Positions 52,258-60,659 are shown, numbered from the stretch's first letter. The stretch is 64,000 nt of DNA from Mycobacterium neglectum (GCF_002591975.1 NZ_NVQE01000021.1:32404-96403), one strand, 5' to 3'. The notes: generated from the sequence alone by a model not told the origin. Numbers and translations are program-made.

Positions 52258-52464
52258 CTCAGCGAACCTAACTAAATTCCGGCCACCCGGCGCCCACGCC
52301 AGGCCGACCAACGCGAGCAGGAAGCGCAAGGCGCCTTGTTCGCGGTCGAAATCGCCGCGACCTGTGTCTTTTCGGCCATTTGGGCACGCAACCGCAGATC
52401 AGGTCGGCGATTGATACCTTTCTGTGACCCGTGTGGCTGATGGTGATTATGGGGCTGTTGCGAC

Positions 52465-52470
52465 TAGTCT
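52465..52470 (+). promoter_or_regulatory. -10 element of ftsK (TAGTCT)
   Basis: TAGTCT ends 7 nt before the ATG at 52478. The open frame upstream of this ATG is therefore not needed. Confidence 0.48.
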
Positions 52471-52477
52471 TACAGGC

Positions 52478-54934
52478 ATGCCCAGTAAGACCGCCGCGCG
52501 CTCCGGCAGCCGTTCTAGCAGGTCAAAGTCCAGCGCACGGGCCGGAACGCGGACCACCCAGAAGCGGAAACCGGCACCACGACGGAGCCCCTCGCCGATT
52601 TCAACGGCAGGCGCCACCGTCGGCCGCGGTGTGCGCGCGGGCTGGTTGATGCTGGCCAAGGGCGCCGGGTCGACGGCCCGGTCCGTCGGCCGAGCCGGCG
52701 ACCTCGAGCCTGGCCACCGCCGTGATGGCATCGCCCTGGCACTGCTCGGCGTCGCCGTGGTGATCGCCGCGAGTTCCTGGTTCGATGCGGCGCGGCCTGT
52801 CGGGGCCTGGATCGACACGTTCCTACGGGTGCTCGTCGGTTCCTCGGTAGCGCTGGTGCCGCTCGCGCTGGCCGTGATCGCCGTGGTGCTCATGCGCACC
52901 GAGCCCGACCCCGAGACGCGGCCCCGGCTGATCCTCGGCACGGCCATGATCGTGCTGCCCGCGTTGGGCCTGTGGCATCTGTGGGCGGGTTCCCCTGCCG
53001 AGTCCGTCGCGCGACAACACGCCGCCGGCTTCGTCGGCTTCGCGATCGGCGGTCCGCTCTCCGATGGGCTGACGGTGTGGATCGCGGTGCCGCTGCTGTT
53101 CATCGCCGCACTCTTCGGCCTGCTGCTGGTCACCGGGACGACGATCCGCGAGGTACCCGACACCCTTCGGACGATGTTCTCGCCGCGCGCCTTGCGGGGT
53201 GAGTACTACGACGACGAGTATTACGACGACGATGAACCCGCCGTCGCGGCCGAAGACGACTTCTCCGACGGCTACTACGACGACCCCGCCGGCTACGGAA
53301 ACGACGAGGCGACGGCGTGGCCCACCGGCACCCCGATGGAGAACTATCCGATCGAGGACGAGACGCCGACCATTCCCGAGCCCACCGCCAGGGCACGGAA
53401 GAAGAAGGCCAAGCCCAAGATCGTCGATCGCGTCGTCGAAGGCCCCTACACGCTGCCGCCGCTTGAATTGCTCGCCGCGGGCGACCCGCCGAAGCGGCGT
53501 ACTGCCGCCAACGACCGTATGTCGGAGTCCATTTCGGAGGTGCTTCACCAGTTCAAGGTGGACGCGGCCGTGACCGGGTGCACCCGCGGTCCGACGGTCA
53601 CGCGGTATGAGGTCGAGTTGGGGCCGGGCGTCAAAGTCGAGAAGATCACCGCACTTCAGAAGAACATCGCGTACGCGGTCGCGACGGAGAGCGTGCGGAT
53701 GTTGGCGCCGATTCCCGGCAAGTCCGCCGTTGGCATCGAGGTACCCAACGTCGACCGCGAGATGGTTCGGCTGGCCGACGTGCTCACCGACCCCACGACA
53801 CGCAGCGACCATCATCCGCTGGTGATCGCCCTCGGCAAAGACATTGAGGGCGAATACATCTCGTGCAATCTCGCGAAGATGCCGCATCTTCTGGTTGCCG
53901 GTTCGACAGGGTCGGGCAAGTCGAGCTTCGTGAACTCGATGCTGGTGTCGCTGCTGGCGCGGGCCACTCCGGAAGAGGTCAGGATGATCCTGATCGACCC
54001 GAAGATGGTGGAACTGACCCCCTATGAAGGCATTCCGCATCTGATCACCCCGATCGTCACCCAGCCGAAGAAAGCGGCGGCCGCGCTGGCGTGGTTGGTC
54101 GAGGAGATGGAACAGCGCTACCAGGACATGCAGGCAAGCCGGGTGCGGCACATCGACGACTTCAACAAGAAGGTGCGGACAGGGGAGATCACCGCTCCAC
54201 TCGGAAGTCAGCGCGTGTACAAGCCCTATCCCTACATCGTCGCGATCGTCGACGAGCTCGCCGACCTGATGATGACGGCCCCGCGCGATGTCGAAGATGC
54301 CATCGTGCGCATCACCCAGAAAGCGCGCGCGGCCGGCATCCACCTCGTGCTGGCCACCCAGCGGCCGTCGGTGGACGTCGTCACGGGCCTGATCAAGACC
54401 AACGTTCCGTCCAGGCTGGCGTTCGCCACCTCGTCGCTGACCGACAGCCGGGTGATCCTCGACCAGCAGGGCGCAGAGAAGCTGATCGGCATGGGCGACG
54501 CCCTGTTCATTCCGATGGGCGCCAACAAGGCGATCAGGCTGCAGGGCGCCTTCGTCAGCGACGAGGAGATCCATGCCGTCGTCAGCGCCTGTAAGGACCA
54601 GGCCGAGCCGGAGTACACCGAAGGCGTCACGGTCGCCAAGACCAACAGTGAGCGCACCGACGTCGATCCCGACATCGGCGACGACATGGACGTGTTCCTG
54701 CAGGCGGTGGAGCTGGTGGTGTCCAGTCAGTTCGGGTCGACGTCGATGCTGCAGCGCAAGCTGCGGGTGGGCTTCGCCAAGGCGGGCCGGTTGATGGACC
54801 TGATGGAGACCCGCAACATCGTCGGCCCGAGCGAGGGATCCAAGGCCCGCGAGGTGTTGGTCAAGCCCGACGAGTTGGCAGGCACTTTGATGCTGATCCG
54901 CGGCGGCGATGCAGGCGACGACGACGAGGAGTAG
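52478..54934 (+). CDS. ftsK: DNA translocase FtsK
   Basis: This 818-residue septal motor segregates chromosome termini. The basic N-terminus (KTAARSGSRSSRSKSSARAG) precedes four membrane helices (for example IALALLGVAVVIAASSW, GSSVALVPLALAVIAVVLM and VWIAVPLLFIAALFGLLLV). An acidic linker rich in Asp and Tyr (EYYDDEYYDDDEPAV) follows, then the motor with Walker A in LLVAGSTGSGKSSFVNSMLV, Walker B in PYIVAIVDELADLMM, and a C-terminal gamma winged-helix domain (GSTSMLQRKLRVGFAKAGRL). ATG at 52478 was selected over a GTG 18 codons upstream because the promoter hexamer lies between them. Confidence 0.95.
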   Translation: MPSKTAARSGSRSSRSKSSARAGTRTTQKRKPAPRRSPSPISTAGATVGRGVRAGWLMLAKGAGSTARSVGRAGDLEPGHRRDGIALALLGVAVVIAASSWFDAARPVGAWIDTFLRVLVGSSVALVPLALAVIAVVLMRTEPDPETRPRLILGTAMIVLPALGLWHLWAGSPAESVARQHAAGFVGFAIGGPLSDGLTVWIAVPLLFIAALFGLLLVTGTTIREVPDTLRTMFSPRALRGEYYDDEYYDDDEPAVAAEDDFSDGYYDDPAGYGNDEATAWPTGTPMENYPIEDETPTIPEPTARARKKKAKPKIVDRVVEGPYTLPPLELLAAGDPPKRRTAANDRMSESISEVLHQFKVDAAVTGCTRGPTVTRYEVELGPGVKVEKITALQKNIAYAVATESVRMLAPIPGKSAVGIEVPNVDREMVRLADVLTDPTTRSDHHPLVIALGKDIEGEYISCNLAKMPHLLVAGSTGSGKSSFVNSMLVSLLARATPEEVRMILIDPKMVELTPYEGIPHLITPIVTQPKKAAAALAWLVEEMEQRYQDMQASRVRHIDDFNKKVRTGEITAPLGSQRVYKPYPYIVAIVDELADLMMTAPRDVEDAIVRITQKARAAGIHLVLATQRPSVDVVTGLIKTNVPSRLAFATSSLTDSRVILDQQGAEKLIGMGDALFIPMGANKAIRLQGAFVSDEEIHAVVSACKDQAEPEYTEGVTVAKTNSERTDVDPDIGDDMDVFLQAVELVVSSQFGSTSMLQRKLRVGFAKAGRLMDLMETRNIVGPSEGSKAREVLVKPDELAGTLMLIRGGDAGDDDEE

Positions 54935-54938
54935 CGAT

Positions 54939-54981
54939 TTCGGCGTGCCAGGTCACGCTCAGCGTGACTCAGCACGCCGAA
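54939..54981. terminator. Nested double hairpin, bidirectional terminator of ftsK and argA
   Basis: Outer arms TTCGGCGTGC (54939-54948) and GCACGCCGAA (54972-54981), a perfect 10 bp. Inner stem GTCACGC (54952-54958) with GCGTGAC (54962-54968), a perfect 7 bp around TCA. It fills the whole 51-nt gap between two converging genes. No U-run. Confidence 0.72.
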
Positions 54982-54985
54982 CTCA

Positions 54986-55495
54986 CTAAAGCGTCAGCAG
55001 CATTCGGGTGTTGCCGAGGATGTTGGGCTTGACGTAGGACAGGTCCAGGAACTCGGCCACGCCGGTGTCGTATGAGCGACACATCTCCTCGTAGACCTCA
55101 GCCGTGACCGGGGTGCCGGCGATCTCCTGGAAGCCGTGTCGACTGAAGAACGCGACTTCGAAGGTCAGCACGAAGATGCGTTCCAGGTGCAGATCTCTGG
55201 CCACATCCAGCAACCGGTCGACGATCGCGTGGCCGACCCCATGGCCCTTGACCTTGGGGTGGACCGCCACCGTGCGTACTTCGCCAAGGTCGGACCAGAG
55301 CACGTGCAGCGCGCCGCACCCGATCAGTTCGCCGTCGATCTCGGCGACCCAGAACTCCTGGACGGTCTCGTAGAGCGTCACCAGATTCTTCTCGAGAAGG
55401 ATCTTTCCGGAGTAGATGTCGACCAGAGCCTTCATCGCCGGCACATCCGAGGTTCTGGCCCGCCGGATGGCGACCTGTCCGGGATCTGCGCTCAC
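54986..55495 (-). CDS. argA: N-acetylglutamate synthase ArgA (stand-alone GNAT)
   Basis: This 169-residue GNAT acetyltransferase starts arginine synthesis by acetylating glutamate. The core is ALVDIYSGKILLEKNLVTLY, GCGALHVLWSDLGEVRTVAV, then the acetyl-CoA loop KGHGVGHAIVDRLL and HGFQEIAGTPVTAEVYEEM. Unlike E. coli ArgA it has no kinase-like regulatory domain, as in M. tuberculosis Rv2747. GTG at 55495 gives the family length. The -10 hexamer TACTCT at 55502-55507 ends 6 nt upstream. Divergent from pgsA3. Confidence 0.93.
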   Translation of the reverse strand: MSADPGQVAIRRARTSDVPAMKALVDIYSGKILLEKNLVTLYETVQEFWVAEIDGELIGCGALHVLWSDLGEVRTVAVHPKVKGHGVGHAIVDRLLDVARDLHLERIFVLTFEVAFFSRHGFQEIAGTPVTAEVYEEMCRSYDTGVAEFLDLSYVKPNILGNTRMLLTL

Positions 55496-55501
55496 ACGTG
55501 G

Positions 55502-55507
55502 AGAGTA
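55502..55507 (-). promoter_or_regulatory. -10 element of argA (TACTCT)
   Basis: TACTCT on the minus strand ends 6 nt before the GTG of argA. Confidence 0.45.
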
Positions 55508-55524
55508 TCGGTCCGAGCAACCGA

Positions 55525-55530
55525 TATTCT
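55525..55530 (+). promoter_or_regulatory. -10 element of pgsA3 (TATTCT)
   Basis: TATTCT ends 6 nt before the GTG at 55537. The two divergent start codons are 41 nt apart. Confidence 0.48.
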
Positions 55531-55536
55531 GTTGCG

Positions 55537-56133
55537 GTGCCGGGCGAACCAACCACCGATCCTGTGGTTCCGCGCGCCCGCGTGGCGAACATCGCCAACG
55601 TGCTCACCGGTGTGCGACTGGCCTTGGTACCTGTCTTCCTGGTCGTGCTCTTCGTCGCCGACGGCCACGAAACATCTTGGCGGATAGCCGCATTCATCGT
55701 GTTCACGGTGGCGGTGATCACGGACCGGTTCGACGGTGCGCTCGCCCGCAGCTACGGGATGGTCACCGAATTCGGCACGCTGATCGACCCGATCGCCGAT
55801 AAAGCGCTCATCGGCGCCGCCTTGATCGGCCTGTCGATGCTCGGCGAGGTGCCCTGGTGGATCACCGTGGTGATCATGACGCGCGAGATCGGCATCACAG
55901 TGCTGCGATTCGCGGTCCTTCGCCACGGAGTCATCCCGGCCAGTCGCGGCGGCAAACTGAAAACCCTCGTCCAAGGTGTGGCCATCGGCCTGTTTGTGCT
56001 CCCGCTGTCGGGCCCTTGGCTCACCGGCGCGTGGGTCGTGATGTGGGCGGCAGTGGTCCTGACGGTGGTCACCGGCGTGGACTACGTCGTCTCCGCGATC
56101 CGCGATTCGCGCGCACGCCCCGCCGCGCACTGA
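55537..56133 (+). CDS. pgsA3: CDP-alcohol phosphatidyltransferase PgsA3
   Basis: This 198-residue membrane enzyme makes a phospholipid from CDP-diacylglycerol, most likely phosphatidylglycerolphosphate. The CDP-alcohol motif D-G-x2-A-R-x8-G-x3-D-x3-D is complete in the segment beginning DGALARSYGM and ending LIDPIADKA. About six hydrophobic helices follow (RLALVPVFLVVLFVA, VPWWITVVIMTREIGITVL). GTG at 55537 was chosen because it follows the -10 element and the N-terminus is not conserved upstream. It lies upstream of clgR as in M. tuberculosis. Confidence 0.92.
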   Translation: MPGEPTTDPVVPRARVANIANVLTGVRLALVPVFLVVLFVADGHETSWRIAAFIVFTVAVITDRFDGALARSYGMVTEFGTLIDPIADKALIGAALIGLSMLGEVPWWITVVIMTREIGITVLRFAVLRHGVIPASRGGKLKTLVQGVAIGLFVLPLSGPWLTGAWVVMWAAVVLTVVTGVDYVVSAIRDSRARPAAH

Positions 56134-56188
56134 CGCCAAGCCTCCTTGCTGCGGTTTCGGCCCGGACGTCGGCTATTTGCCCGATCCG

Positions 56189-56215
56189 GGAACCACCCGC
56201 AAGCCCGCGGCGTTG
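56189..56215 (+). promoter_or_regulatory. SigE-type promoter of clgR
   Basis: GGAAC at 56189-56193, an 18-nt spacer, and GTT at 56212-56214 (CGTTG at 56211-56215) match the mycobacterial SigE consensus GGAAC-N18/19-GTT. It lies 45 nt before the clgR ATG. clgR is known to depend on SigE in M. tuberculosis. Confidence 0.65.
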
Positions 56216-56259
56216 CCCTAATACAAAGCCAGCGACGGACCTCTCGGAAGGGGAGCACG

Positions 56260-56592
56260 ATGACGGCATTGCTGCGCGAGGTGATCGGCGACGTCCTGCG
56301 CCGTGCTCGCACCGAGCAGGGCCGCACCCTGCGCGAAGTGTCCGATTCCGCCCGGGTCAGCCTCGGCTACCTCTCGGAGGTCGAGCGCGGGCGCAAGGAG
56401 GCCTCCAGCGAGTTGCTCAGCGCCATCTGCAGTGCGTTGGACGTGCCGCTGTCGCGGGTGCTGTTCGAAGCCGGCGACGAGATGGGCCGCAAGGAGCTTG
56501 CCGCGTTCGAACGCGAGTCGATCGGCGCGGCCAACATCGACGCAGCGACCAAGGTCGTCATTCCCCAGGTTGTGTCGATGGCGGTCGCCTAA
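56260..56592 (+). CDS. clgR: Transcriptional regulator ClgR
   Basis: This 110-residue HTH activator of clp protease and psp genes under envelope stress has its XRE-type domain in residues 8-65 (IGDVLRRARTEQGRTLREVS, then ARVSLGYLSEVERGRKEASS). The short C-terminal segment AANIDAATKVVIPQVVSMAVA is a degradation tag in the family: the Ala-rich end is read by ClpP1P2, so the protein is unstable. ATG at 56260 has GGAAGGGGA upstream. It leads the clgR-pspA-pspM operon, with a SigE promoter upstream. Confidence 0.93.
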   Translation: MTALLREVIGDVLRRARTEQGRTLREVSDSARVSLGYLSEVERGRKEASSELLSAICSALDVPLSRVLFEAGDEMGRKELAAFERESIGAANIDAATKVVIPQVVSMAVA

Positions 56593-56706
56593 AAAGCCGG
56601 AGCCGGTGTAGGTGCGGCAATGGTCGCCGACCCGATAGATTGGGTCGCACGGTAAGCCGGCGGCCCAAGGCCGAGACAACGACAGACACGAAGGCGGAAC
56701 GAACCG

Positions 56707-57519
56707 ATGGCCAACCCGTTCACCAAGGCGTGGAAGTACCTGATGGCGCTGTTCAGCTCCAAGGTCGACGAGTATGCCGATCCAAAGGTGCAGATCCAGC
56801 AGGCCATCGAAGAGGCCCAGCGCCAGCACCAGGCGTTGACCCAGCAGGCCGCCCAGGTCATCGGCAACCAGCGCCAGCTGGAGATGCGGCTCAACCGCCA
56901 GCTCGCCGACATCGAGAAGCTTCAGGTCAATGTCCGTCAGGCGCTGACCCTGGCCGATCAGGCCACCGCCGCCGGTGACGCCGCCAGGGCCACCGAGTAC
57001 ACCAATGCCGCCGAGGCGTTCGCCGCGCAGCTGGTGACCTCAGAGCAGAGCGTCGAGGACCTCAAGAGCCTCCACGACCAGGCACTGCAGGCCGCCGGGC
57101 AGGCCAAGAAGGCCGTCGAGCAGAACGCGATGATGCTCCAGCAGAAGATCGCCGAGCGCACCAAGCTGCTCAGCCAGCTCGAGCAGGCCAAGATGCAGGA
57201 GCAGGTCAGCGCGTCGCTGCGGTCGATGAGCGAGCTCGCCGCGCCAGGCACCACGCCGAGCCTCGACGAGGTGCGCGACAAAATCGAGCGCCGCTACGCC
57301 AACGCCATTGGTTCGGCCGAGCTGGCGCAGAACTCCGTGCAGGGCCGGATGATGGAGGTGCAGTCGGCCAGCGTGCAGATGGCGGGGCATTCGCGGCTCG
57401 AGCAGATCCGAGCGTCCATGCGCGGTGAGCAGTTGCCGGCGGGCGGTAACGCCGCTGCCGCACCAGCCGCCCCCGCTACCAACCCCCAAGCGACACCAGA
57501 AAACCCGCTGTCGCAATAA
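56707..57519 (+). CDS. pspA: Phage shock protein PspA (35-kDa antigen)
   Basis: This 270-residue peripheral membrane protein stabilises the inner membrane. It has the amphipathic N-terminal helix (NPFTKAWKYLMALFSSKVDE) and long coiled-coil helices through about residue 225 (QQAIEEAQRQHQALTQQAAQ, RQLADIEKLQVNVRQALTLA). The C-terminal 30 residues are an Ala/Pro linker. The ortholog Rv2744c is the 35-kDa antigen, induced by envelope damage. ATG at 56707 is 114 nt after clgR and in the same transcription direction. It probably binds ClgR and PspM. Confidence 0.94.
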   Translation: MANPFTKAWKYLMALFSSKVDEYADPKVQIQQAIEEAQRQHQALTQQAAQVIGNQRQLEMRLNRQLADIEKLQVNVRQALTLADQATAAGDAARATEYTNAAEAFAAQLVTSEQSVEDLKSLHDQALQAAGQAKKAVEQNAMMLQQKIAERTKLLSQLEQAKMQEQVSASLRSMSELAAPGTTPSLDEVRDKIERRYANAIGSAELAQNSVQGRMMEVQSASVQMAGHSRLEQIRASMRGEQLPAGGNAAAAPAAPATNPQATPENPLSQ

Positions 57520-57537
57520 ATTCCGTGAGGAACAGGT

Positions 57538-58356
57538 GTGAATTCGCGAGCGAGTAGACCGGAGCCCTTGCGCTCGTTGGTGCAGCGCGGCGTGGACACC
57601 GCGGCAGAGTGGTCCGACGTGATGGCCGAAAAGCTCAACGCCGCAGCCGATCCGCGTGCCAAATTGTTGCGCAAGCGACGCTGGGCGTTGCGGTTGGGCG
57701 TCTTCTTCACGGTGTCGTCGGTGTTCTGGATCGGCGTGACCGGGCTGCTGTCGGCGTGGGAGACCCCGTTCTGGGCACTGTTCATTCCGGCTCCCATCGC
57801 GGTCGGCGCGGCCTTCTTGGCGACGCTGTCGTTCCTGCGCTACCGCTGGTTGCGAGGTGAGCCGTTGCCGCCGCCGCGATCCCGCAGCGTTCGTCGACTT
57901 CCGGCGTGGGGCTCGGCTGCCCGCCAGCCGATGGCCGCGCTGGCAGCCTCAGAACGCGGCCTGTTCTCGCTGCTCGGTGTGATGGAGCGCGGCCGGATGC
58001 TGCCCGCCGACGAGCTTCGTGAACTGAGCGCCGCGGCCAACCAGACGGCCGCCACCATGACTGCGACCGCCAACGAGGTGGTGTCGATGGAACGGACGAT
58101 CAGTTCCGCACCGCAGTCGCGCGCGCATCTGGCCCCGACGATCCAGGCGTTCACAGCACAGCTGGACCAGGGCAGCCGTCAGTACAACGAAATGGTGACC
58201 GCAGCAGCGCAACTGGTGTCGGCGGCCAACACCGGATCGATGTCGAGCTCACCCATGGCGCAGCAGCGGTACCGCAACGAGCTGTCGAATGCGACCGATC
58301 GCCTGCTCGGGTGGGCACAGGCCTTCGACGAACTCGGACACCTGCGCCGGGCCTAG
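57538..58356 (+). CDS. pspM: PspM membrane partner of PspA (Rv2743c type)
   Basis: This 272-residue membrane protein has two adjacent helices (WALRLGVFFTVSSVFWIGVT and WALFIPAPIAVGAAFLATLS, residues about 50-95) and an otherwise cytoplasmic, Ala/Arg-rich C-terminal part with helical repeats. In M. tuberculosis Rv2743c holds PspA at the membrane in the SigE-ClgR stress system. It starts with GTG 18 nt after pspA. The fourth gene of the M. tuberculosis operon, Rv2742c, is not found after it: a converging DUF5313 gene follows instead, with a shared CTAG stop. Confidence 0.88.
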   Translation: MNSRASRPEPLRSLVQRGVDTAAEWSDVMAEKLNAAADPRAKLLRKRRWALRLGVFFTVSSVFWIGVTGLLSAWETPFWALFIPAPIAVGAAFLATLSFLRYRWLRGEPLPPPRSRSVRRLPAWGSAARQPMAALAASERGLFSLLGVMERGRMLPADELRELSAAANQTAATMTATANEVVSMERTISSAPQSRAHLAPTIQAFTAQLDQGSRQYNEMVTAAAQLVSAANTGSMSSSPMAQQRYRNELSNATDRLLGWAQAFDELGHLRRA

Positions 58357-58769
58357 ACGTCGTGTGAACTCGACGGCCCTGACCGGGGTCCGTAGCGCTC
58401 GATATACGCCTCGTGGACGTGGGCGTTCTTCTCGCGGGAGAGCACGTCGACCAGGTTCGGGTCCAGACCGTGCTTTCGCAGCATGTGTCGGCGCCAGACC
58501 TTGTTGAGCGCGTGTGAGAAGAACACGAACGGGATCAGGATCGGCAGCGTCATGGACAGGTGCACGTCCAGCGTCGTCGGAATGAACCAGAACGGGATCA
58601 GGATGATGAACGCCGGAACGAAGACGCGGATCATCATGCGGACCGTCGCGCCCTTGCCCGCCAGGTCGTTGCGCACCCAGTCGTGCATCGAGGCGGGCAG
58701 CGCACGGCCGTAGCAGTAGCCGGTGTATTCGAACAGGTTCGGCCTGGTGCGCGCGGGTTCTGTGCTCAT
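58353..58769 (-). CDS. DUF5313 membrane protein
   Basis: This 138-residue protein has the family start RPNLFEYTGYCYGRALPASM and three or so hydrophobic segments (VRMMIRVFVPAFIILIPFWF and LSMTLPILIPFVFFSHALNK). The C-terminal basic tail has KVWRRHMLRKHGLDPNLVD. The function is unknown, and the family is mycobacterial. ATG at 58769 is the family start. A long upstream extension of the frame is not coding, as it overlaps ephG. TACCAT at 58781-58786 may be its -10 element. Confidence 0.83.
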   Translation of the reverse strand: MSTEPARTRPNLFEYTGYCYGRALPASMHDWVRNDLAGKGATVRMMIRVFVPAFIILIPFWFIPTTLDVHLSMTLPILIPFVFFSHALNKVWRRHMLRKHGLDPNLVDVLSREKNAHVHEAYIERYGPRSGPSSSHDV

Positions 58770-58798
58770 ATCGAGCCCGAATGGTAGCAATCCGCAGG

Positions 58799-59239
58799 CT
58801 ACATGGACGCGCGCAGCGAAGGGAACACCGTCGCAGCGATTCCCCGGAGGGTGCCCTTCACAAAGTCCAGCGTGTCGAAATAGTCCCGCCACAGGGTGAT
58901 TCGGCCCGCATGCACCTCGAAGGTCCCGCAGACCCAGAACTGAATGCGCAGCGGTCCGAACACCATCGCGTCGGTGCGCTCGGTCAGCACCGCATTGCCT
59001 TCGGCGGCGATGCGATGGACCTTGACCTCGAAGCCCATGCGGCCTTCGCCCCGTCGCAACAGCCCGATGATGCGTTCGCGGCCACGGATGATGGGGAAGC
59101 CGACGTTCTCCCATTCGATGTTGTCCGCGAGTAGGCGGTCGGCGGTGTCGAAGTCCTCGTCCTGCAATGCGTAGAGGAACGTTTCCACTGCACGGACGTT
59201 GTCGAGGTCGGGTCTCACAGGGGAAGCCTGGTCGGTCAT
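58799..59239 (-). CDS. ephG: Limonene-1,2-epoxide hydrolase family protein EphG
   Basis: This 146-residue protein of the limonene-epoxide-hydrolase/SnoaL fold is the counterpart of Rv2740 (EphG), which hydrolyses cholesterol-derived and fatty-acid epoxides. The catalytic Arg/Asp pair is in VLTERTDAMVFGP and the second Asp in ITLWRDYFDTLD. FWVCGTFEVHAGRI matches the family. A -10 hexamer TAGGCT at 59246-59251 on the minus strand ends 6 nt before the ATG. It is divergent from the glycosyltransferase. Confidence 0.9.
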   Translation of the reverse strand: MTDQASPVRPDLDNVRAVETFLYALQDEDFDTADRLLADNIEWENVGFPIIRGRERIIGLLRRGEGRMGFEVKVHRIAAEGNAVLTERTDAMVFGPLRIQFWVCGTFEVHAGRITLWRDYFDTLDFVKGTLRGIAATVFPSLRASM

Positions 59240-59245
59240 GTCCTC

Positions 59246-59251
59246 AGCCTA
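59246..59251 (-). promoter_or_regulatory. -10 element of ephG (TAGGCT)
   Basis: TAGGCT on the minus strand ends 6 nt before the ephG ATG. A TATGGT at 59250-59255 on the plus strand overlaps it and may serve the divergent glycosyltransferase, with a leader of about 20 nt. Confidence 0.45.
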
Positions 59252-59280
59252 TGGTGCGGCGCTGTGGCATGGTAGGCCCA

Positions 59281-60453
59281 ATGCGCGTCGCGGTCGTTGC
59301 CGGACCCGATCCGGGGCACGCCTTTCCGGCCATTGCGCTGTGCCTTCGCTTCCTGGCCAACGGGGATTCACCGACACTTGTGACCGGCACACGATGGCTG
59401 GCTACGGCGAAAGCGGCCGGGGTTGAAGCGGTCGAACTCCTCGGTTTGGACGTGACCGAGGCGGATGACGATGCCGATGCCGGAGCGAAGATCAATCAGC
59501 GTGCGGCGCGGATGGCGGTGCTCAACGTGCCGCAACTGACGGAGCTGGCGCCGGACCTCGTGGTGTCGGATGTGATCACCGTTGCCGGTGGATTCGCCGC
59601 CGAGTTGCTGGGACTGCCCTGGGTCGAGCTGAACCCCCAGCCGCTGTATCGGCCGTCGAAGGGGCTTCCGCCGATCGGCAGCGGACTGGCACCGGGCGTC
59701 GGAATCCGCGGCAAGGTCCGCGACGCGGTGCTGCGCACGTTGTCCGCCCGGTCGTGGCGGGACGGACTCCGACAGCGGGAGGCCGCGCGTGTCGAAATCG
59801 GTTTACCTGCAACCGATCCGGGTCCGCGCCGGCGGCTGATCGCCACGCTCCCCGCATTGGAGGTACCGCGACCCGACTGGCCTTCCGAGGCGGCGATTGT
59901 CGGGCCGCTGCACTTTGAGCCGACGTCGTCGAAGCTGGAGATTCCACCGGGCTCCGGGCCGGTGGTGGTCGTCGCACCGTCGACGGCTACCACCGGTGCT
60001 CGCGGCCTGGCTGAGCTGGCCCTGGGCACCCTGACGCCGGGGGATGCGCTTCCGGCGGGGTCGCGGGTCGTCGTTTCGCGGCTGCGTGGCCCCGATGCGC
60101 CGGTGCCACCGTGGGCGGTGGTCGGGCTCGGGCGCCAGGACGAGCTGCTGTCGAACGCCGACGTGGTGGTCTGCGGCGGCGGGCACGGCATGGTGTCCAA
60201 GACGCTGCTGGCGGGCGTGCCGCTGGTGGTGGTGCCAGGTGGCGGCGACCAATGGGAGATCTCCAATCGCGTTGTGCGGCAGGGCAGCGCACTACTCGTA
60301 CGTCCGTTGACTGCGGAGGCGTTGACGACAGCCGTGCGCGAGGTGTTGTCGTCGCAGGGCTATCGGGAGGCGGCACGGCGGGCCGGAGCATCCATCGCAG
60401 GTGTCGACGATCCGGTACGGGTGTGCCATGAAGCGGTCGCACCGAAGGCGTAG
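59281..60453 (+). CDS. GT-B glycosyltransferase (UDP-glycosyltransferase-like, Rv2739c type)
   Basis: This 390-residue protein of the GT-B/UGT group starts MRVAVVAGPDPGHAFPAIAL with the glycosyltransferase loop. The acceptor-domain motif is DLVVSDVITVAGGFAAELLG. The nucleotide-sugar domain at the C-terminus has VVVCGGGHGMVSKTLLAGVP and VVPGGGDQWEISNRVVRQGS. Sugar and acceptor are unknown, although mycobacterial relatives glycosylate lipids. ATG at 59281 was chosen as in Rv2739c. The frame is open upstream through the divergent promoter. Confidence 0.9.
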   Translation: MRVAVVAGPDPGHAFPAIALCLRFLANGDSPTLVTGTRWLATAKAAGVEAVELLGLDVTEADDDADAGAKINQRAARMAVLNVPQLTELAPDLVVSDVITVAGGFAAELLGLPWVELNPQPLYRPSKGLPPIGSGLAPGVGIRGKVRDAVLRTLSARSWRDGLRQREAARVEIGLPATDPGPRRRLIATLPALEVPRPDWPSEAAIVGPLHFEPTSSKLEIPPGSGPVVVVAPSTATTGARGLAELALGTLTPGDALPAGSRVVVSRLRGPDAPVPPWAVVGLGRQDELLSNADVVVCGGGHGMVSKTLLAGVPLVVVPGGGDQWEISNRVVRQGSALLVRPLTAEALTTAVREVLSSQGYREAARRAGASIAGVDDPVRVCHEAVAPKA

Positions 60454-60456
60454 GTT
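60451..60456 (+). promoter_or_regulatory. -10 element of the DUF3046 gene (TAGGTT)
   Basis: TAGGTT overlaps the TAG stop of the glycosyltransferase and ends 7 nt before the GTG of the DUF3046 gene. Confidence 0.45.
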
Positions 60457-60463
60457 GGGCGGC

Positions 60464-60658
60464 GTGCGTTTGACGGAATTCAACGTCCTCGTCGAGGGTC
60501 AGTTCGGATCGGTGCGTGGTGCGTCGCTGCTCGTCGACCACGTGCTCACGAGCCTCGGCGGGCGCACCCCTGTGCAGGCCATCGAGGACGGCGTCGACCC
60601 GCGTGACGTCTGGCGCGCGCTGTGCGCGGACTTCGACGTCCCGCGCGATCAGTGGTGA
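60464..60658 (+). CDS. DUF3046 protein (Rv2738c type)
   Basis: This 64-residue protein matches the family closely: RLTEFNVLVEGQFGSVRGAS, LVDHVLTSLGGRTPVQAIED and DPRDVWRALCADFDVPRDQW. It is conserved in actinobacteria just upstream of recA and its function is unknown. The GTG at 60464 follows a -10 element. In M. tuberculosis recA comes next. Here a minus-strand hydrogenase-maturation cluster intervenes, and no recA is seen in the window. Confidence 0.88.
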   Translation: MRLTEFNVLVEGQFGSVRGASLLVDHVLTSLGGRTPVQAIEDGVDPRDVWRALCADFDVPRDQW

Positions 60659-60659
60659 C

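Noticed and set aside
52823..54574. 583-codon open frame on the minus strand opposite ftsK
   Set aside because: It mirrors FtsK coding sequence and has no start signal or family motif.
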